A stretch of DNA of 64,000 bases, taken from assembly GCF_003473485.1 (NCBI RefSeq), contig NC_053045.1, positions 45,612,494 to 45,676,493 on the forward strand. The letters are read 5' to 3'. Made by a program: the position numbers and the translations under genes. Below are positions 1 through 11,719 of the stretch, piece after piece. Numbering within the stretch: position 1 is the first letter of the stretch; each line of letters begins with the position of its first letter. Source of the stretch: Medicago truncatula. Its lineage: Eukaryota; Streptophyta; Magnoliopsida; Fabales; Fabaceae. Below the pieces are notes generated by a model. It saw only the letters and a list, made by a program, of their open reading frames with translations, was not told where the DNA came from and did not search any database.

Positions 1-3000
1 TTAACTGAGCATCCACTGGACTGAAAACTGCAGAATGAAGATTACCATCTTCTAGCCACTTTACGTGGTTCTCCCTAAATTCAAGATGTTGCATCCTAGC
101 TGCCAAACTTATTTCCTCTGTGTAAGGACCTATCTTAACCATTGTCAGTAATACCCTGCAATATCGTGAACTAAGGATCTGCTCAGAAGAAGAAATCAGC
201 TTAAAACATGGATGCTCCGGGAAATGATTATGTGGAGACTCTTCTTCTCTCAATACAGGATAGAAAAACACAAGTCTTCCCCCAATACAAGCATCTTGGC
301 AGCAAGATCAAGCAAATCATGTACACACTCAACTAAACTGTAAGGTGCAGTCGATGGTATGTGGTCTGTTCTTTTGTCGTCCGGAACAATGTAAGGCTCC
401 ACAGCCCCTTTTAGTAGCTTCCTACCACCAGATTTGCGTCCTCCGGCTCGCACTCCATAAGGAGGGTCACATATTATCGCATCAAATACCTTGTAAAAAA
501 CAAAGTTATTAATAATTTTTTTTTTAAAAATAGTTCAAAAATAATGAATAAAATTTCATCCATTCAAGTTATTTTTGCACTTCAAAGCTCGAACACAAAT
601 TTTTGCTTATGAACAAGATTAGGGATAATGCCCCAAGGTATATTCCCAAATCCAGTACATATCAACGGTGGCAAAATTTGCCGGCAACTAAAAATTTCTA
701 CCATTATATATAATAACAACCAGTTGTGTCTTTTCCAAATATTAGTCCTACTCACCTCATAGCTCATACTAATGCCCCCTCCCCTCAAATCTTTAAGGGT
801 GTGTTTGGATTGAGGGTTTAGGAGGGGAAGGGAAGGGAGGGGAGGGTTTGTTTTTCTTTTTTAAATTACGGACTATATAACATGTTTCTCTAAAATAAAT
901 TAAGTGTGATTGAAGTATTATATGATCATTTATCATGTTAATATTTTATAGTGTCCGTAATTTAAAAATGAAATCTAAACCCTCCCCTCCCTTCCCCTCC
1001 TAAACCCTCCATCCAAACACACCCTAAAAGGATTTGTCATTAAATCCGATGCCTATACAATCAGCTAATGACTTGAGTAATAGAAAATTATAAACAAAAG
1101 GATTTGGTATAATGCATATGTTCTATGTCCATTGGAGCTTATGTCTGTTCTAATTTGCAACTAGTGAGATATGGGAATAAGGCTTGGTTGTTGTCGTTAA
1201 ACAGTCTCCTTAGACGGGATTCAGCACTCAAATACTATGCACCGAACAAAAGCGGATGCTTATAGAGTGCCAGGACAAGATAAAAGGTAGGGTTGGACTT
1301 GGTAGCATAGCCAGTCCATGATAAAGTCTATTGCCTAACTGTAAAATTACCAGGTGTTACCAATATTATTATCAGTAATGCCAATCTAACCCTTCCGCAA
1401 TTAACTTGTAAATGACAGAAAGCCAGAGTCAGCAACACAATTACCGAAAGGGAGGTAATAAACCACAAAACATGTTGATTATATTCAGTCACTTTTCAGT
1501 TAGATAAAAGGCAAAACCAATTGCTGAGATTGGAAAAATTCTTAATTTGTGTGTCAAGACACAGCACATAGATGCTCTCCTTTCTGATCAGACGAAAAAA
1601 TTACGAAGCAATGTACAAGAACATGAATCTTTTTTCAAAAATTTACCTCTTTCAGCCCCGGACGCCAGGGAGGAAGGTTGTTGTCAGCCCTTAAAAGACC
1701 AACTGGCATTTCCAATCCATACTGCAAAATATACAGCCAAATAAATTTATCAGAAAGATATAGACATCATATTGTGTGCTTTATTTCAAGCAAATTCAGT
1801 CTACATCATATAAGTGGTGCTAAATTCAAACTAAACAAACACATTTTTTACTAGCCATAAAACAAGTGTAAGAACATTTGCTACAGTTACCTGCTTAAAA
1901 TTACTCCAAACATTACGGTCAGGACCACGTCCATCACGTACTACCCTAATGTCAATGTCAGCACCCTGAACAATTTAGATCAAGTATCGTTAAAGAAAAT
2001 AATCCACGTGCATATTGACATGAATTTTCCTAAACAGAACCCATTGCAAAAGATTGTGAAAGGATAAGTTGGAAAGAAAGAGAGAGCAAAAAAAAAGAAA
2101 AAGAGAAGAATGAAGAAGGAGAAGCAGACCATGGTCATTGCTCCAAAATGAGCTGCTGCAACAAGAATACTTCCGGTTCCAACAAAAGGGTCATAAACTA
2201 GTTTCCCCGGAGTAGCCAGTGCTTGGTTGGCCATTAGAAAAGCTATCTCCGCATCCATAGCTGTTGGCCCAAGATAAGTACGGCTTTTCAACTCGTATGT
2301 CGGTAAAAGCTTCCTATCAGCAGCACCAACTTCACGACCAAAGAAGATTCTCTTTTGTTCAACTGGAGGAAGACCATTATTACCTTCACAATTATCGATT
2401 TCTATCAGCCAGAAGTTGTGCTCTGGTTTTCTCAAATTTACTTTTCCCTGCAAACAAAGTGACCAAACAATGATGGATAAAAGAAATATTATTATCGGTG
2501 TATGAGTTTTTTCAAAAAGGCATCATAATAAATAATGAGAAATTTCATTCATTGTAATGCATCTGACTTCAAAATGGCCATCTCAAATGAAAACATATGG
2601 GGAAGAAAAAAATAGTAAAACAGTGCTCAATAAAATAGAAGCTTCAAAAGGCGTGATGAAAATTAACCTGCAAAATCCTGGATACTAACAAAAAAATCCA
2701 ATCAAACAAAGGGATGGAAAACACATAACTCCGGCAACTCTCAATAGAAGCTATAGCTTCTGTTAAGCAAGACAAAATTTTGAGCTTATAGCATATAGAT
2801 TATAGCTTATAAGCTCATACAAGAAAAATAGAACTGGTTACAATTTTTTTCACGAGCTTATAGTTTTTTCTCACAAGCTTATAGCGTTTATCGATAAGTT
2901 AATTCAAATAGCTTATAGCTTATCATTTTTTTCTCTCAATTTTACCCCTGTGATCTTAATTGAAAAAAATAGATATTAATCAAATGTATATTTTTTGTCA

Positions 3001-4368
3001 TTTCATATTTATAAGCTAGTTCCGCAACTAATTTTACCCAACATTACAAATTCAATTTTACCCCTGTGATCTTAATTGAAAAAAATAGATATTAATCAAA
3101 TGTATATTTTTTATGTCATTTCATATTTATAAGCTAGTTCCGCAACTAATTTTACCCAACATTACAAATTCAATTTGCTAGCTTACTCACTATCATTTAC
3201 AAGGTCGTCCGCTATAAGCTAGTATATCGACTATCTGCTGTTTTTATTACCAAACAGAACCATAATGTAGTTTTAATCATGCCAAACCCAAATCAGATGA
3301 TATAGTTTCCAATGAAATGACAGGGAATAGAAATGACTCAAACTGCATTTTAAGTAACTACACTTAACCTACAAATCTACAAAATCCAAAACACAAAAAA
3401 AGGTCCCTTAGCACGCATAACATCAAAAGTAAGCATAGAGTCAACAGTTTCCTGCACTCAAGGAAGAATCTAAAATTTCACAACATTTTCCCAATCTATC
3501 AATTGGTATTTACATAGGACTGAAGTGACAGTATCCTCATGATCATAATTTTCCATGCAGAGAGCACCAATGCAATAAATAAATCAAATTAAAGGACACA
3601 CAACCTTGAAAGGGATATACGTGAACCCTTGAATGAGTTCCTTATGCTCCTGGAGACTTATAACCTTCCCAAAGGTATCAACAGTAATCCTGAAAGTGCT
3701 GTTAGATTCCAAGTATGGCAACTTTCTCTCATCTGGATAACTCAATATAGAATCCTTCAACTCCTCATAGCTACCCCCTTCACCCCATAGCTCATACATT
3801 CCCTTCACAAGTATACCTACATAATTGCCACCCCACATAAAAAAAATTGAAATTTTTAACAAACCCAATATAAAAAATTAAAAATTTCTACAAACCCATA
3901 AAAAAGATTAAAATTTATACAAACCCACTACAAAAAGTTATAAACTTAAACAAATCCATAATGAAAAATTGAAACTTTAAACAAACCCACTATAAATAGT
4001 TAATAATTTAAACAAACCCACTAAATAAAAATGAAAAATAATTAAAGGGCTAAGCTAAAATAATTGTTCCTTCAAAAAAAAAAAAAAGCTAAAATAATTG
4101 TAGCCATAATCAGAGATTCAGAATGAAGAAAAGGAGAAATTGAAAACTAACTTCGATTAGCAATGTTACGAGCAATTTCTTCTGAAGGGAGATTAACCAA
4201 ATGGAAAGGAGAATCTGGGTGGTGATGAAGAGGGAGCTTCCATTGCAATTGGGGATGAACGTCGTCGTTTTGGTTGTCATCAAAAGCTCCAAACAATTTG
4301 GCTAAAGATTCAACTTCGGGTTTTCTGTAATCCAATAACCTGTGAAAGAAAACACATAGATACCACAT
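1..4368 (-). CDS. TRM11: tRNA (guanine(10)-N2)-methyltransferase, TRM11-type (3' end outside window)
   Basis: Catalytic subunit that methylates G10 of cytosolic tRNAs, acting with a TRM112 partner (family knowledge). Coding exons, all with GT..AG borders and matching phase: 4368-4152, 3816-3605, 2447-2130, 1965-1891, 1721-1647 and 489 to the window edge. About 460 codons are visible, close to the usual family length. The N-terminal exons carry the THUMP-like region (KGMYELWGEG near residue 75). Exon 3 has the SAM-binding motif DPFVGTGS, and exon 6 begins with the catalytic CDPPYG motif. The start is the ATG at 4368, the first Met before a region resembling the family N-terminus. Odd point: in the last exon the family-like frame is lost at a run of five G (complement of 280-284), after LAAKMLVLG; the family-like reading (GRLVFFYPVL, FPEHPCFKL, WLEDGNLHS) continues in a shifted frame to position 1. 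This is either a one-base assembly error or a real truncation. Introns hold a Tourist MITE and a 116-bp tandem duplication. Confidence 0.9.
797..1024. mobile_element. Tourist-like (PIF/Harbinger) MITE
   Basis: A 228-bp element with terminal inverted repeats of about 48 bp starting GGGTGTGTTTGGAT and ending ATCCAAACACACCC, purine-rich on the left and pyrimidine-rich on the right. It is flanked by a TAA duplication at 794-796 and 1025-1027, as PIF/Harbinger elements make. It lies in intron 5 of TRM11. Relatives lie at 46232, 51159 and 32937. Confidence 0.9.
2937..3170. repeat. Tandem duplication of a ~116-bp block in TRM11 intron 2
   Basis: Two direct copies, 2937-3052 and 3053-3170, differ almost only by a 2-bp insertion in the second, so the duplication is recent. 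The surrounding 2750-3260 stretch is rich in the word AGCTTATA on both strands and ends near a phrase reading ACCAAACAGAACC. It looks like a decayed hAT-type MITE, but I could not fix ends or a target-site duplication. Confidence 0.7.
4052..4101 (+). repeat. Micro poly(A) insertion with 16-bp direct repeats
   Basis: The word AAGCTAAAATAATTGT occurs at 4052-4067 and 4086-4101. Between them is an 18-bp insert, TCCTTC followed by twelve A. See the finding on micro-insertions. Confidence 0.75.
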
Positions 4369-4673
4369 GGTTTTGTTGTCTCTTCAGAAATCGAAGAAAC
4401 AAGGTTGAAGTTTGAAGAGCAGAGACAAAAAAAATGGTTTTGGTGGTGCTCCTAAACCCTGTTTCAAAACCCTCGCCGGAACTGGACTTCGGTTTTCTTT
4501 TCCCTCTATCATAGTCTTCAAATTAACCTTCTAGCCGTTGGATTTACATGTTAGAAAAATATGGATGGTATGGATTGAGAGTTTGGCTGGGATTAAGCTT
4601 TCAGAGAAATAAATTTTAAGTGTCCTCTTTGCATATTTTCTACATTAAAAATGTAACCAAAAAATTATTTTCT

Positions 4674-4713
4674 ACATTAAAATACTTTTTTTTTTTTGAC
4701 AAAACATTAAAAT
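4674..4713 (-). repeat. Micro poly(T) insertion with 10-bp direct repeats
   Basis: ACATTAAAAT at 4674-4683 and 4704-4713 flanks a 20-bp insert that on the minus strand reads TTTGTC followed by twelve A and GT. Confidence 0.6.
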
Positions 4714-4891
4714 TCATATTTATCTATTTTTTTGTAACTATTAAAATTTAAATGTATCTTTGTAAAAGAAAAAATATATCTAAATGAGTCATTTTTTTTT
4801 AACATCCGAAAGAATATATATAATCAAACAAGAACTCGTGAGAAAAAAAAATCAAACAAAAACTTTCCAATAAAATAAAAGTCATGCTAAC

Positions 4892-5677
4892 CGGTGGCGT
4901 TGCCAGGATCCCGAGTAAGCGGGTTTAAACTTTTGAACTTTAATTATCAATTGAAATAATATCATAAAAAAAATATATATATACTAAACTCAATTGTATA
5001 TATATATACTTTGCAATTGTCATTTACCCAATTACATGTTCTGAAATCGTTGAACAATCAACTTATTATCAATATTGTCTAACATGTCTCTCAATATAAT
5101 GCACAAGATAATCATTCGTCTATTCATCTTCATTTGATTACATAAATTAGTTTTCCCAACCTTCATAACATAAAAGGGCTATTCGACAATTGTTGTGGTT
5201 ATGAGCAAAATCATTGTTAAGTTCAAAAGTTGATAAACTAATGGATAAATAATACTCCCTTCGTTCCATATTAAGTGACACAGTTGATTCTGTCGTACAT
5301 ACCAATGTATATTTTTTATCTTTAATATCTTAAATCATCTATTAAAAATAATTATGAAAATTTTGCATACTTTTCTAAGAAAAAAGTTATGAATTACACT
5401 TTTCTTTTAGAAGAGTAATGGATGAATTACATTTACTATTAAGTAATATGTATATAGCATTTGTAGTTAACAGATGATCAATTAATAATAAGCAAAGTCG
5501 TCCAAACATGTTACTGCACCCGCACCGCTCGATCCTATGGTTCTATCTTTGAGTTAGGTGGTGCAGATCTCAAATATGAGGGGATTCATAATCACATAAG
5601 ATAGAAAACTTGGTGCAAATCTCACAATTTCAGGGGATGCAGCTGCATCCTCTCAGCTATATGTGGCTCCGCCACTG
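4892..5677. mobile_element. Non-autonomous hAT-type transposon
   Basis: A 786-bp element flanked by a perfect 8-bp target duplication ATGCTAAC (4884-4891 and 5678-5685), the hAT hallmark. The left end reads CGGTGGCGTTGCCAGG; the right end complement reads CAGTGGCGGAGCCACAT, so the short inverted termini match imperfectly. It has no transposase reading frame. Inside, at about 5253, is a half-MITE with a Stowaway-like ACTCCCTTCGTTCC end and no partner end. A truncated relative is at 36891. Confidence 0.85.
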
Positions 5678-5685
5678 ATGCTAAC

Positions 5686-6400
5686 GATCGTCTTTATGAT
5701 ACTTGTTAAAAATCAAATATGACGGTGTTGCATTGAAAATTGTCTGGTCAAATTCTCAAAAGTTTAAAAAATCATCGAAAGTTGTGTGGTCAATTTTTCA
5801 CTGGGACAATCCGAAGTTATAGTTCGAGGGATAATATTATAGAGCATTTGATGTGGTAACCAAAGTCAATCATCTGGCATGTGGCAAAGAGATTCTCAAG
5901 CATCTCATTTCCCATATTGGATATCCAGAACATCCTTCTTTAGATATGTTTTTTATTTGATAGAGATGTCAGGGTGACTTTGATCCAAGTGGAATCTCTG
6001 TACAAGTTTCCTTTGCTCGGATTTAACTTCTCGACTAGCTGTGTTGATTTTGGGGTAATCCTCTTCAGTTCTTCTTTGATCTATTGCTGCCTCGCTACTG
6101 GAAAGGTTGTTATTCTCGACTTGTTGTCTCTCTTGTACGATATGAGTGTCCTTCTTTCTCCCTCCGAATATTACACAAATTTGCTTGAAGGCATATTTTC
6201 ACGGTTGTAACATTTTGTATTTGAGCAAGGCCATTGGCAGCGATGTCGTTTTTACTCTTGAAACCCACGAAGTTCCTCAAAATGTCTCCTATTTGAAGGG
6301 TCAGTTATTTGTAAACTTTGGGAGGCAGACACCATAAGAGAAGACCAAATCCAATATAGTACGACTTATAAGGCCTCTACTGCATCCAAGTCTGTGGGAT
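5686..6400. other. Intergenic, no recognised feature
   Basis: Short open frames only; none has recognisable motifs or gene-like structure. Probably old transposon debris. Confidence 0.4.
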
Positions 6401-7140
6401 TTCCCTTTGGATCAATTTACCTATTCGATGCAAATCTTCTTCAAAAGACATGTGTGTTAGCGATCAATATTGGAAGGTTAAGTGAATGTTGGAACAATCG
6501 AGTGAGGGAACGTGATTCTTTCTTGAGCCCACCAGTTGAGTATGTGGGTGGTAACGATATCATATTGGGTTAAGACAAATCGGGACTATATAATGATGCT
6601 CAAAACCCACGTTTAATGTTTTTGGCGCTACTATCACAAAGAGGAATGAAGCGCGATCATAGTGGATTTGTGTACCAAGGACCATATCAATGAATCATGC
6701 CATGAAAGATGAGACTGACATACGAATATGGGGCTCCGCGATCCCCCTAATAATGGAAACTCGCTCACTGCCCATGAAAATAGTCGTAAAGGCTTCACAC
6801 TATTGGCCATGCCGTTTGGCCAATAAGAATAGTTTTTGCTATAAATACTTAGCTTACACGTTGTAATTAGAATCATCTAGCTGGTCAAACAAACTTATTT
6901 TTCGTTTTATCCGTTTTATCGTTTTGATTATATTTATATTTTATGCATTTCTTAATTGTTTAAAAAAACTAAAAAAAATCGTACTTAACACTCTACTGAA
7001 GAAGTCAAAGAACCCACATCTAAGGGACAAAAGTTCTCTCCTCGACGTCAATCTCTTGAAGAGAATAGAATCACCATTGAGGACATCAGCTTAACCTCAA
7101 CTAAATTCTTGCTCCATCAACAATACCTTAGAGAAGAAAC
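6400..7140 (+). mobile_element. LTR-retroelement fossil (LTR part plus start of internal region)
   Basis: The stretch around 6795-7000 (a GCCATGCCGTTTGGCCA phrase, a TATA-like GCTATAAATACT, then TCGTACTTAACACTCTA) closely parallels 49590-49790, which marks both as copies of one LTR family. Decayed, with no coding capacity; old. Superfamily not determined. Confidence 0.45.
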
Positions 7141-7289
7141 AATTATTCGAAATGCAGTAGCATCTACGACTACCTATTCTTCTTCTTTTTCTTCTTTGCC
7201 TAACCTCTTATGTTTGTTTAACACATGCCCTTGCTGACATGATTGCTCAATTTCATTTTCAATTTCTCAAGTAAGTTAATGCATACTTT

Positions 7290-8500
7290 ACACTTACTTT
7301 GAAGAATCAATATGCCTCCTTTTATTATTTTTAATTATTTGTCAAGGAAATAGGACAACTCACCTAGAATAGGCATCTCAAGTTCTTTCGTCATTTTCAT
7401 CTTGAACTTTCTGATTTTAGCATAATACTACCAATAAGGAGTAAATCATCAACTTATAGTCAAACTAGCTAAAGTTCATAGCACTGATTCATGCGTCATG
7501 TACTTCCATGCTTACAAGTGCATTTCAAGAAACCAATTTGAATGATAAACCCAATAATTTCTTTGTTCTTGTCCCTATGTTCATGCTTTAAAACCATACA
7601 CAAACTTTTCCATCTTGTATACCTTTGACTCTTGAAACCATACAAAGATTTTTGACTTTACATCTTGTATACCTTTGGATCTTGCTTGTTGCCTTCAAAA
7701 CTAGGAAGCTTAATTACACACACATTTTCTTTTCTAGTGGTCCATTTCATAAATCAAATTTGACATCCATTTGATGTATTGACTAGTTAGTAAGTGCCAT
7801 CACCATTATGAAAATCTTTATCCTTGCAATTGGAGAAAACGCCTTGTCATAACCCATTTTCTCCATTTGGAAACATCATCTTACCCCGATCTAAGGTTGT
7901 TCTTTGTAACTTCTCTCCTCAGACTAAGCTTTACTTTGTTTATCCATTTAGCATCAACAAGCTACTTGTGCGATGACAATGGATTAACCCCCAAGATTCA
8001 TTATTTTATATGGACTTATATTTTTCTTTCACCGCATCTATCCACTTTAGTTCCTGCACTCTCTCCTCAACTTTCACAATTATCGACTTAAAGAACATTG
8101 GTAGGTGTACTAGACCACCATATACATTAACTAATGAATTTGTTATCTTCTCGTAATCATTTGGTCTCACGGGAGGTCGTTTAACTCTGATTGATATTCT
8201 TGATTCACCGGTTGTAGGCTCTTTTTTACTAATGCTTAGATCAAATCACACACTAGTAAGTTTTTCTTCCTTGTGCCAATTTCAACTGAGCTCAACAAGA
8301 ATCATCTGTATGTTAATTATAACTTGTATTAGTCACTATATTGAACAGTTTTGTAGCCTCATGTATCATGATATCAAACTATATGTTTATTTGCTTTTCC
8401 TTATCATCAAACTTCTTCCTGAGTTGATCAAGAACATGTCTATAGCAAGTAGAGCCAAACATAATAAGAGAACTCACACTTGCCGCTAACCAAGCTTATT
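7290..8500 (-). mobile_element. Ty1/copia pol fossil (integrase C-terminal to reverse transcriptase part)
   Basis: Read on the minus strand, disconnected stretches resemble the copia integrase C-terminal region (around 8390-8490), the linker before the reverse transcriptase (around 8150-8220) and the start of the reverse transcriptase with its W..A...E pattern (around 7900-8080). Many breaks; an old fossil with no LTR seen at its ends. Confidence 0.55.
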
Positions 8501-8654
8501 TTGGTGGGAACCTTTTTAATATTTTAGTAAGGCGTCTATTTAACAAATAAGCCGTAGTTAAAATAACTTGTACCTAATATGGAATGCATGTGGCAGAAAT
8601 AGAAAAAAGGAGTTAGCATTCCGCAGCGCACTAACAATAAAAAAATAGTACATA

Positions 8655-8791
8655 TTCCCGTGAGCTTAACTCAGTTGTTAGGGATATCGCATTTTATATG
8701 CAGGGGTCGAAGTTCGAACTCCGAACACTCCACTTCTCCACAAGTAAATTGTGTGAGCTCTAGCCACTAGGCTACTTGACAAAAAAAAAAT
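8655..8791 (+). mobile_element. tRNA-derived SINE, family 1
   Basis: About 137 bp with a pol III box A (GAGCTTAACTCAGTTGTTAG), box B (AGTTCGAACTCC), the tail phrase GCTACTTGAC and an A run. Flanked by a 9-bp target duplication TAGTACATA (8646-8654 and 8792-8800). Same family as 18529, 25480, 28866, 15304(-), 26406(-) and probably 60853. Confidence 0.85.
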
Positions 8792-9058
8792 TAGTACATA
8801 AAAAGAAAAAGTTAATCAAGACATACTTTTAGATTTAATAGACATGCAAGATCTAATAACAAACATTACGAATAAATAAAGTCGAACATAAATAATGTAT
8901 GGTGAATTGGTGTGTCTATATTAGTGGATGAATTTACATTTACATTATTTATAAATTTTGTACAACTAATATACTATGAGTGAGTATTTTTAACAAAAAA
9001 TTTGTACCAAAAAAAAGGAGATCTGAAAATAAAATTAAAATAAAAAAAAAGTATTTGA

Positions 9059-9064
9059 CACGTG
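9059..9064. promoter_or_regulatory. G-box / ABRE-like CACGTG upstream of the RZ-1A-like gene
   Basis: GACACGTGG core lies about 60 bp before the presumed transcribed leader. Such boxes bind bZIP/bHLH factors. RZ-1A is cold-responsive in Arabidopsis, so a stress role is plausible but not shown here. Confidence 0.4.
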
Positions 9065-9119
9065 GAATTGGTAGCGTGACCTAATAAAAGAAGAATAAAC
9101 AAAGGCTTGTTTCAATTTT

Positions 9120-9189
9120 CAATTCAGTCTTGACCTAGAGAGAGAGAGAGAGAGCAGAGCAGGTTATCCAAGTTCCGCCCTAACTCACG
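9120..9189 (+). other. RZ1A: Probable non-coding first exon (5' leader) of the RZ-1A-like gene
   Basis: A GA-repeat stretch (9138-9155) is followed by a likely donor at 9190 (ACG then GTACTC). The matching acceptor TTCTTGCAG ends at 10079, six bases before the ATG. A leader intron of this kind is common in plant glycine-rich RNA-binding genes. The exact start and donor are inferred; a second donor candidate lies near 9161. Confidence 0.5.
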
Positions 9190-9823
9190 GTACTCTTCCA
9201 AATTCTTCCACTTTTTTCTTCATTCTTCATATATTCTATGCAATTGTTTCCATAATTAACCTGTTCCTGATTTAAATCCTATTTTTAATTGTCACAATTC
9301 GCTCAGGAACATTGGGTTTTTGTACAATTCGTGTTTAGGAAACATCATTGGGTTTACTTCAATTTAGGATCAGGATTGGTTTATGTTCTTGTGTTTTGTG
9401 TGTATTGAGGAAGCATAAGTATTTTATTTATATTGATTTAGGATAATTTTGAATTTCTCAATCCCATGTAGATCATCTTCTATATGTGATAGCTGTGAAG
9501 TTTGGAATTTGATTTTTAGTTGTGAAACATATGTTTATTTGTAATCGTTGTTATCATTGTAGGTTCATATCTCCTCTAATGTGTATTATTATTTGTGTTA
9601 TGCCTTTGTAGAGATTTGGAGAGGTTTTACCTCATAAGTTTGAATTTTTGACATGATGTATGTTATGTCCCAACCAAATTGCTCTCAGAATTTTGTATGA
9701 ATTAAGTTTGATTGTCTAAAAATAGTTGCACATTAGCACAAAGTTTGATGGTTTTCTCCCTTTAGTTATTTTCTATCATAACATCGTACGTGCTGCCTTT
9801 TGGTTTACAAAGAATATTATTCT

Positions 9824-9946
9824 TTTTGTTTGAAGAAGCTAAATTAGCCCACCTAAATTGATCCCTGGGAGAATCGAACCTGGGACCTTGAGGAGGGGCA
9901 CACTCCCAGGTCCCAAGCCAATAACACCAGGCCAACCCAAGTGGGT
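9824..9946 (-). mobile_element. tRNA-derived SINE, family 2, in the leader intron of the RZ-1A-like gene
   Basis: On the minus strand it reads from CCACTTGGGTTGGCCTGG (box A region) to GGTCCCAGGTTCGATTCTCC (box B). A 20-bp target duplication with one mismatch (TTTACAAARAATATTATTCT) lies at 9804-9823 and 9947-9966. A 123-bp insertion. Confidence 0.85.
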
Positions 9947-10085
9947 TTTACAAAAAATATTATTCTATTAGCTTATTGTTTGAGGTTATGCGTGTTAATT
10001 ACCTTGGACCGACTAGTTCAACACCGTGTAGTTGGACTGACTAATTCAACACCATGTACTAATGCTTATGTTCTTGCAGTTTAAA

Positions 10086-11015
10086 ATGTCAGACGAGGAT
10101 GAGTATCGTTGTTTTGTTGGTGGCCTTGCTTGGTCAACATCCGATAGAAAGTTAAGGGATACATTTGAAAAGTTTGGCAAGCTTACAGAGGCCAAGGTGA
10201 TCAATATCAAATTAATGTTTTCATTATCTTATTTCATGTTTGTTCCTAGAAGTTGGTTTATGCTGCACTTTTAGCGTACACCTAGACAACAAACTTTATC
10301 TTTTGTTCTTTTTTATTTGAGGAGGAAATTTGCAATATATACTGAACCTTTTTATTAGTAAATCAAGTAAACAAGATAAAAAGAAATCAATGTAATATGA
10401 TAAAAAAATGGGTAACTGTTTTCTGAACATTATATTTGATTTGGAGAATGGAGATTGTTAATGTTCTCTTTCATTTTATTTTGTGAAAAGGTGGTTGTTG
10501 ACAAATTCTCTGGACGCTCCCGTGGTTTTGGATTTGTCACATATGATGAAAAGAAAGCAATGGAAGATGCTATTGATGCTATGAATGGGATCGATTTAGA
10601 TGGCCGAACTATTACTGTTGATAGAGCTCAGCCTCAACAAGGATCCGCTAGAGATGATGGTGATCGCTACCGAGAGCGTGGTCGCGACCGTGATCGTGAT
10701 TACCGAGGTGGTCGAGGATCTAATGATGGAGGATGCTTCAATTGTGGTAAACCTGGTCATTTTGCTAGGGAGTGCCCTAGTGGTGAAGGGGGAAGAGGGG
10801 GAGGGGGAAGGTATGGTGGTAGAGAAAGTAGATATGGTGGAAGTGGTGGTGGTGGTGGTGGTCACTATGGTCCAGATAGAAATGGAGATCGTTCTTCTGG
10901 CGGTCGCAGCAGGGATGGTGGTAGTCGTGGAGATTCTGGAAGTGATCGATACTATCGTGATCGTGATCGTGCTGGACCATATGAACGACGTGGATCTGGA
11001 GGCGGCTATCGTTGA
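10086..11015 (+). CDS. RZ1A: Glycine-rich RNA-binding protein with RRM and CCHC zinc knuckle, RZ-1A-like
   Basis: Two coding exons, 10086-10196 and 10491-11015, in phase, giving 211 residues. The start is [14 protein letters not shown], six bases after a leader-intron acceptor; an upstream in-frame Met at 10062 lies inside that intron. The RRM spans residues about 7-85 with RNP2 (CFVGGL) and RNP1 (RGFGFVTY). A CCHC knuckle ([14 protein letters not shown]) sits near residue 120, and the rest is Gly/Arg/Asp/Ser-rich with RD/RG repeats. This is the layout of plant RZ-1A: nuclear RNA-binding proteins linked to cold tolerance, splicing and RNA chaperoning (family knowledge). The Arabidopsis protein is slightly longer. 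A likely 3'-UTR intron runs from about 11035 (GTATTTAATG) to 11152 (TTTTGCAG). Divergently oriented to TRM11 across 4.7 kb of transposon debris. Confidence 0.93.
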
Positions 11016-11350
11016 TATACCTTTCTCATCGAGGTATTTAATGTGTATTTTTTTATTTTATTTTGGACGAATGGTATTTAGTGTGTATCGATCTAGCCTC
11101 TCTACACTTTGTTTTCTTGATTCTAATGAAATTGTAATTTTGATATTTTGCAGCTTTGAAATCAAATGGGTCGCTGTTGATGCTTAAGCTTTCTTTTTCG
11201 TTCACAATGTTCTTCTTGGATTGTTGTTTGGATGGCCAATGATACTAGTGTTTTGATATGCAATACTTGGCACCTTGTTAGACTAATTAACGTTCCTATG
11301 CTGGTCTTTTGGTTTGTTGAAATCTAATGACATATCGTTGAATTCAATGT
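11016..11350 (+). other. RZ1A: 3' untranslated region of the RZ-1A-like gene, with probable 3'-UTR intron
   Basis: After the TGA, CATCGAG then GTATTT offers a donor near 11034 and GATATTTTGCAG an acceptor at 11152; the text resumes as CTTTGAAATCAAATGGG. The poly(A) site is not clear. Confidence 0.45.
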
Positions 11351-11381
11351 TCTAATGTTCTGCTCTATGCTATCAATAATT

Positions 11382-11470
11382 GCTGCTGGTTATCTTGTGA
11401 TTTGTGACTTTCATGCATGTCGAGTGCTGCTTGGTTATCTTGTGAATTCTGACTTTCATGCATGTCGAGT
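11382..11470 (+). repeat. Tandem duplication, 44-45 bp x 2
   Basis: Copies 11382-11425 and 11426-11470 share GACTTTCATGCATGTCGAGT. A second small tandem pair (24 bp, TCTTTGGGAAAGTAGTCAAG) follows at 11658-11705. Function unknown. Confidence 0.8.
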
Positions 11471-11719
11471 TGCATGGCGTATTTTCCGCGGGATTACCTT
11501 GGTTCTATTTAAAGAGGAATTGGAATGTTTTGTGGCTTTGGATGTTTGGGTTTTTACATGTACCAAGATGGAGGTCCAAATGTAGAGTTTTGCTTCTTCT
11601 CATTGGAAGAACGAGGTTTTAAAAGTATAATGCCGATTTGGCTATCCTGTTTCTGGATCTTTGGGAAAGTAGTCAAGCGGGTCTTTGGGAAAGTAGTCAA
11701 GCCGGTAAATTATTAAATA

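Noticed and set aside
10600-11187. A 195-codon plus-strand frame and two long minus-strand frames over the glycine-rich exon
   Set aside because: Out-of-frame readings of a GGT/GAT-repeat coding exon; composition is low-complexity and the RRM-zinc-finger frame explains the sequence.
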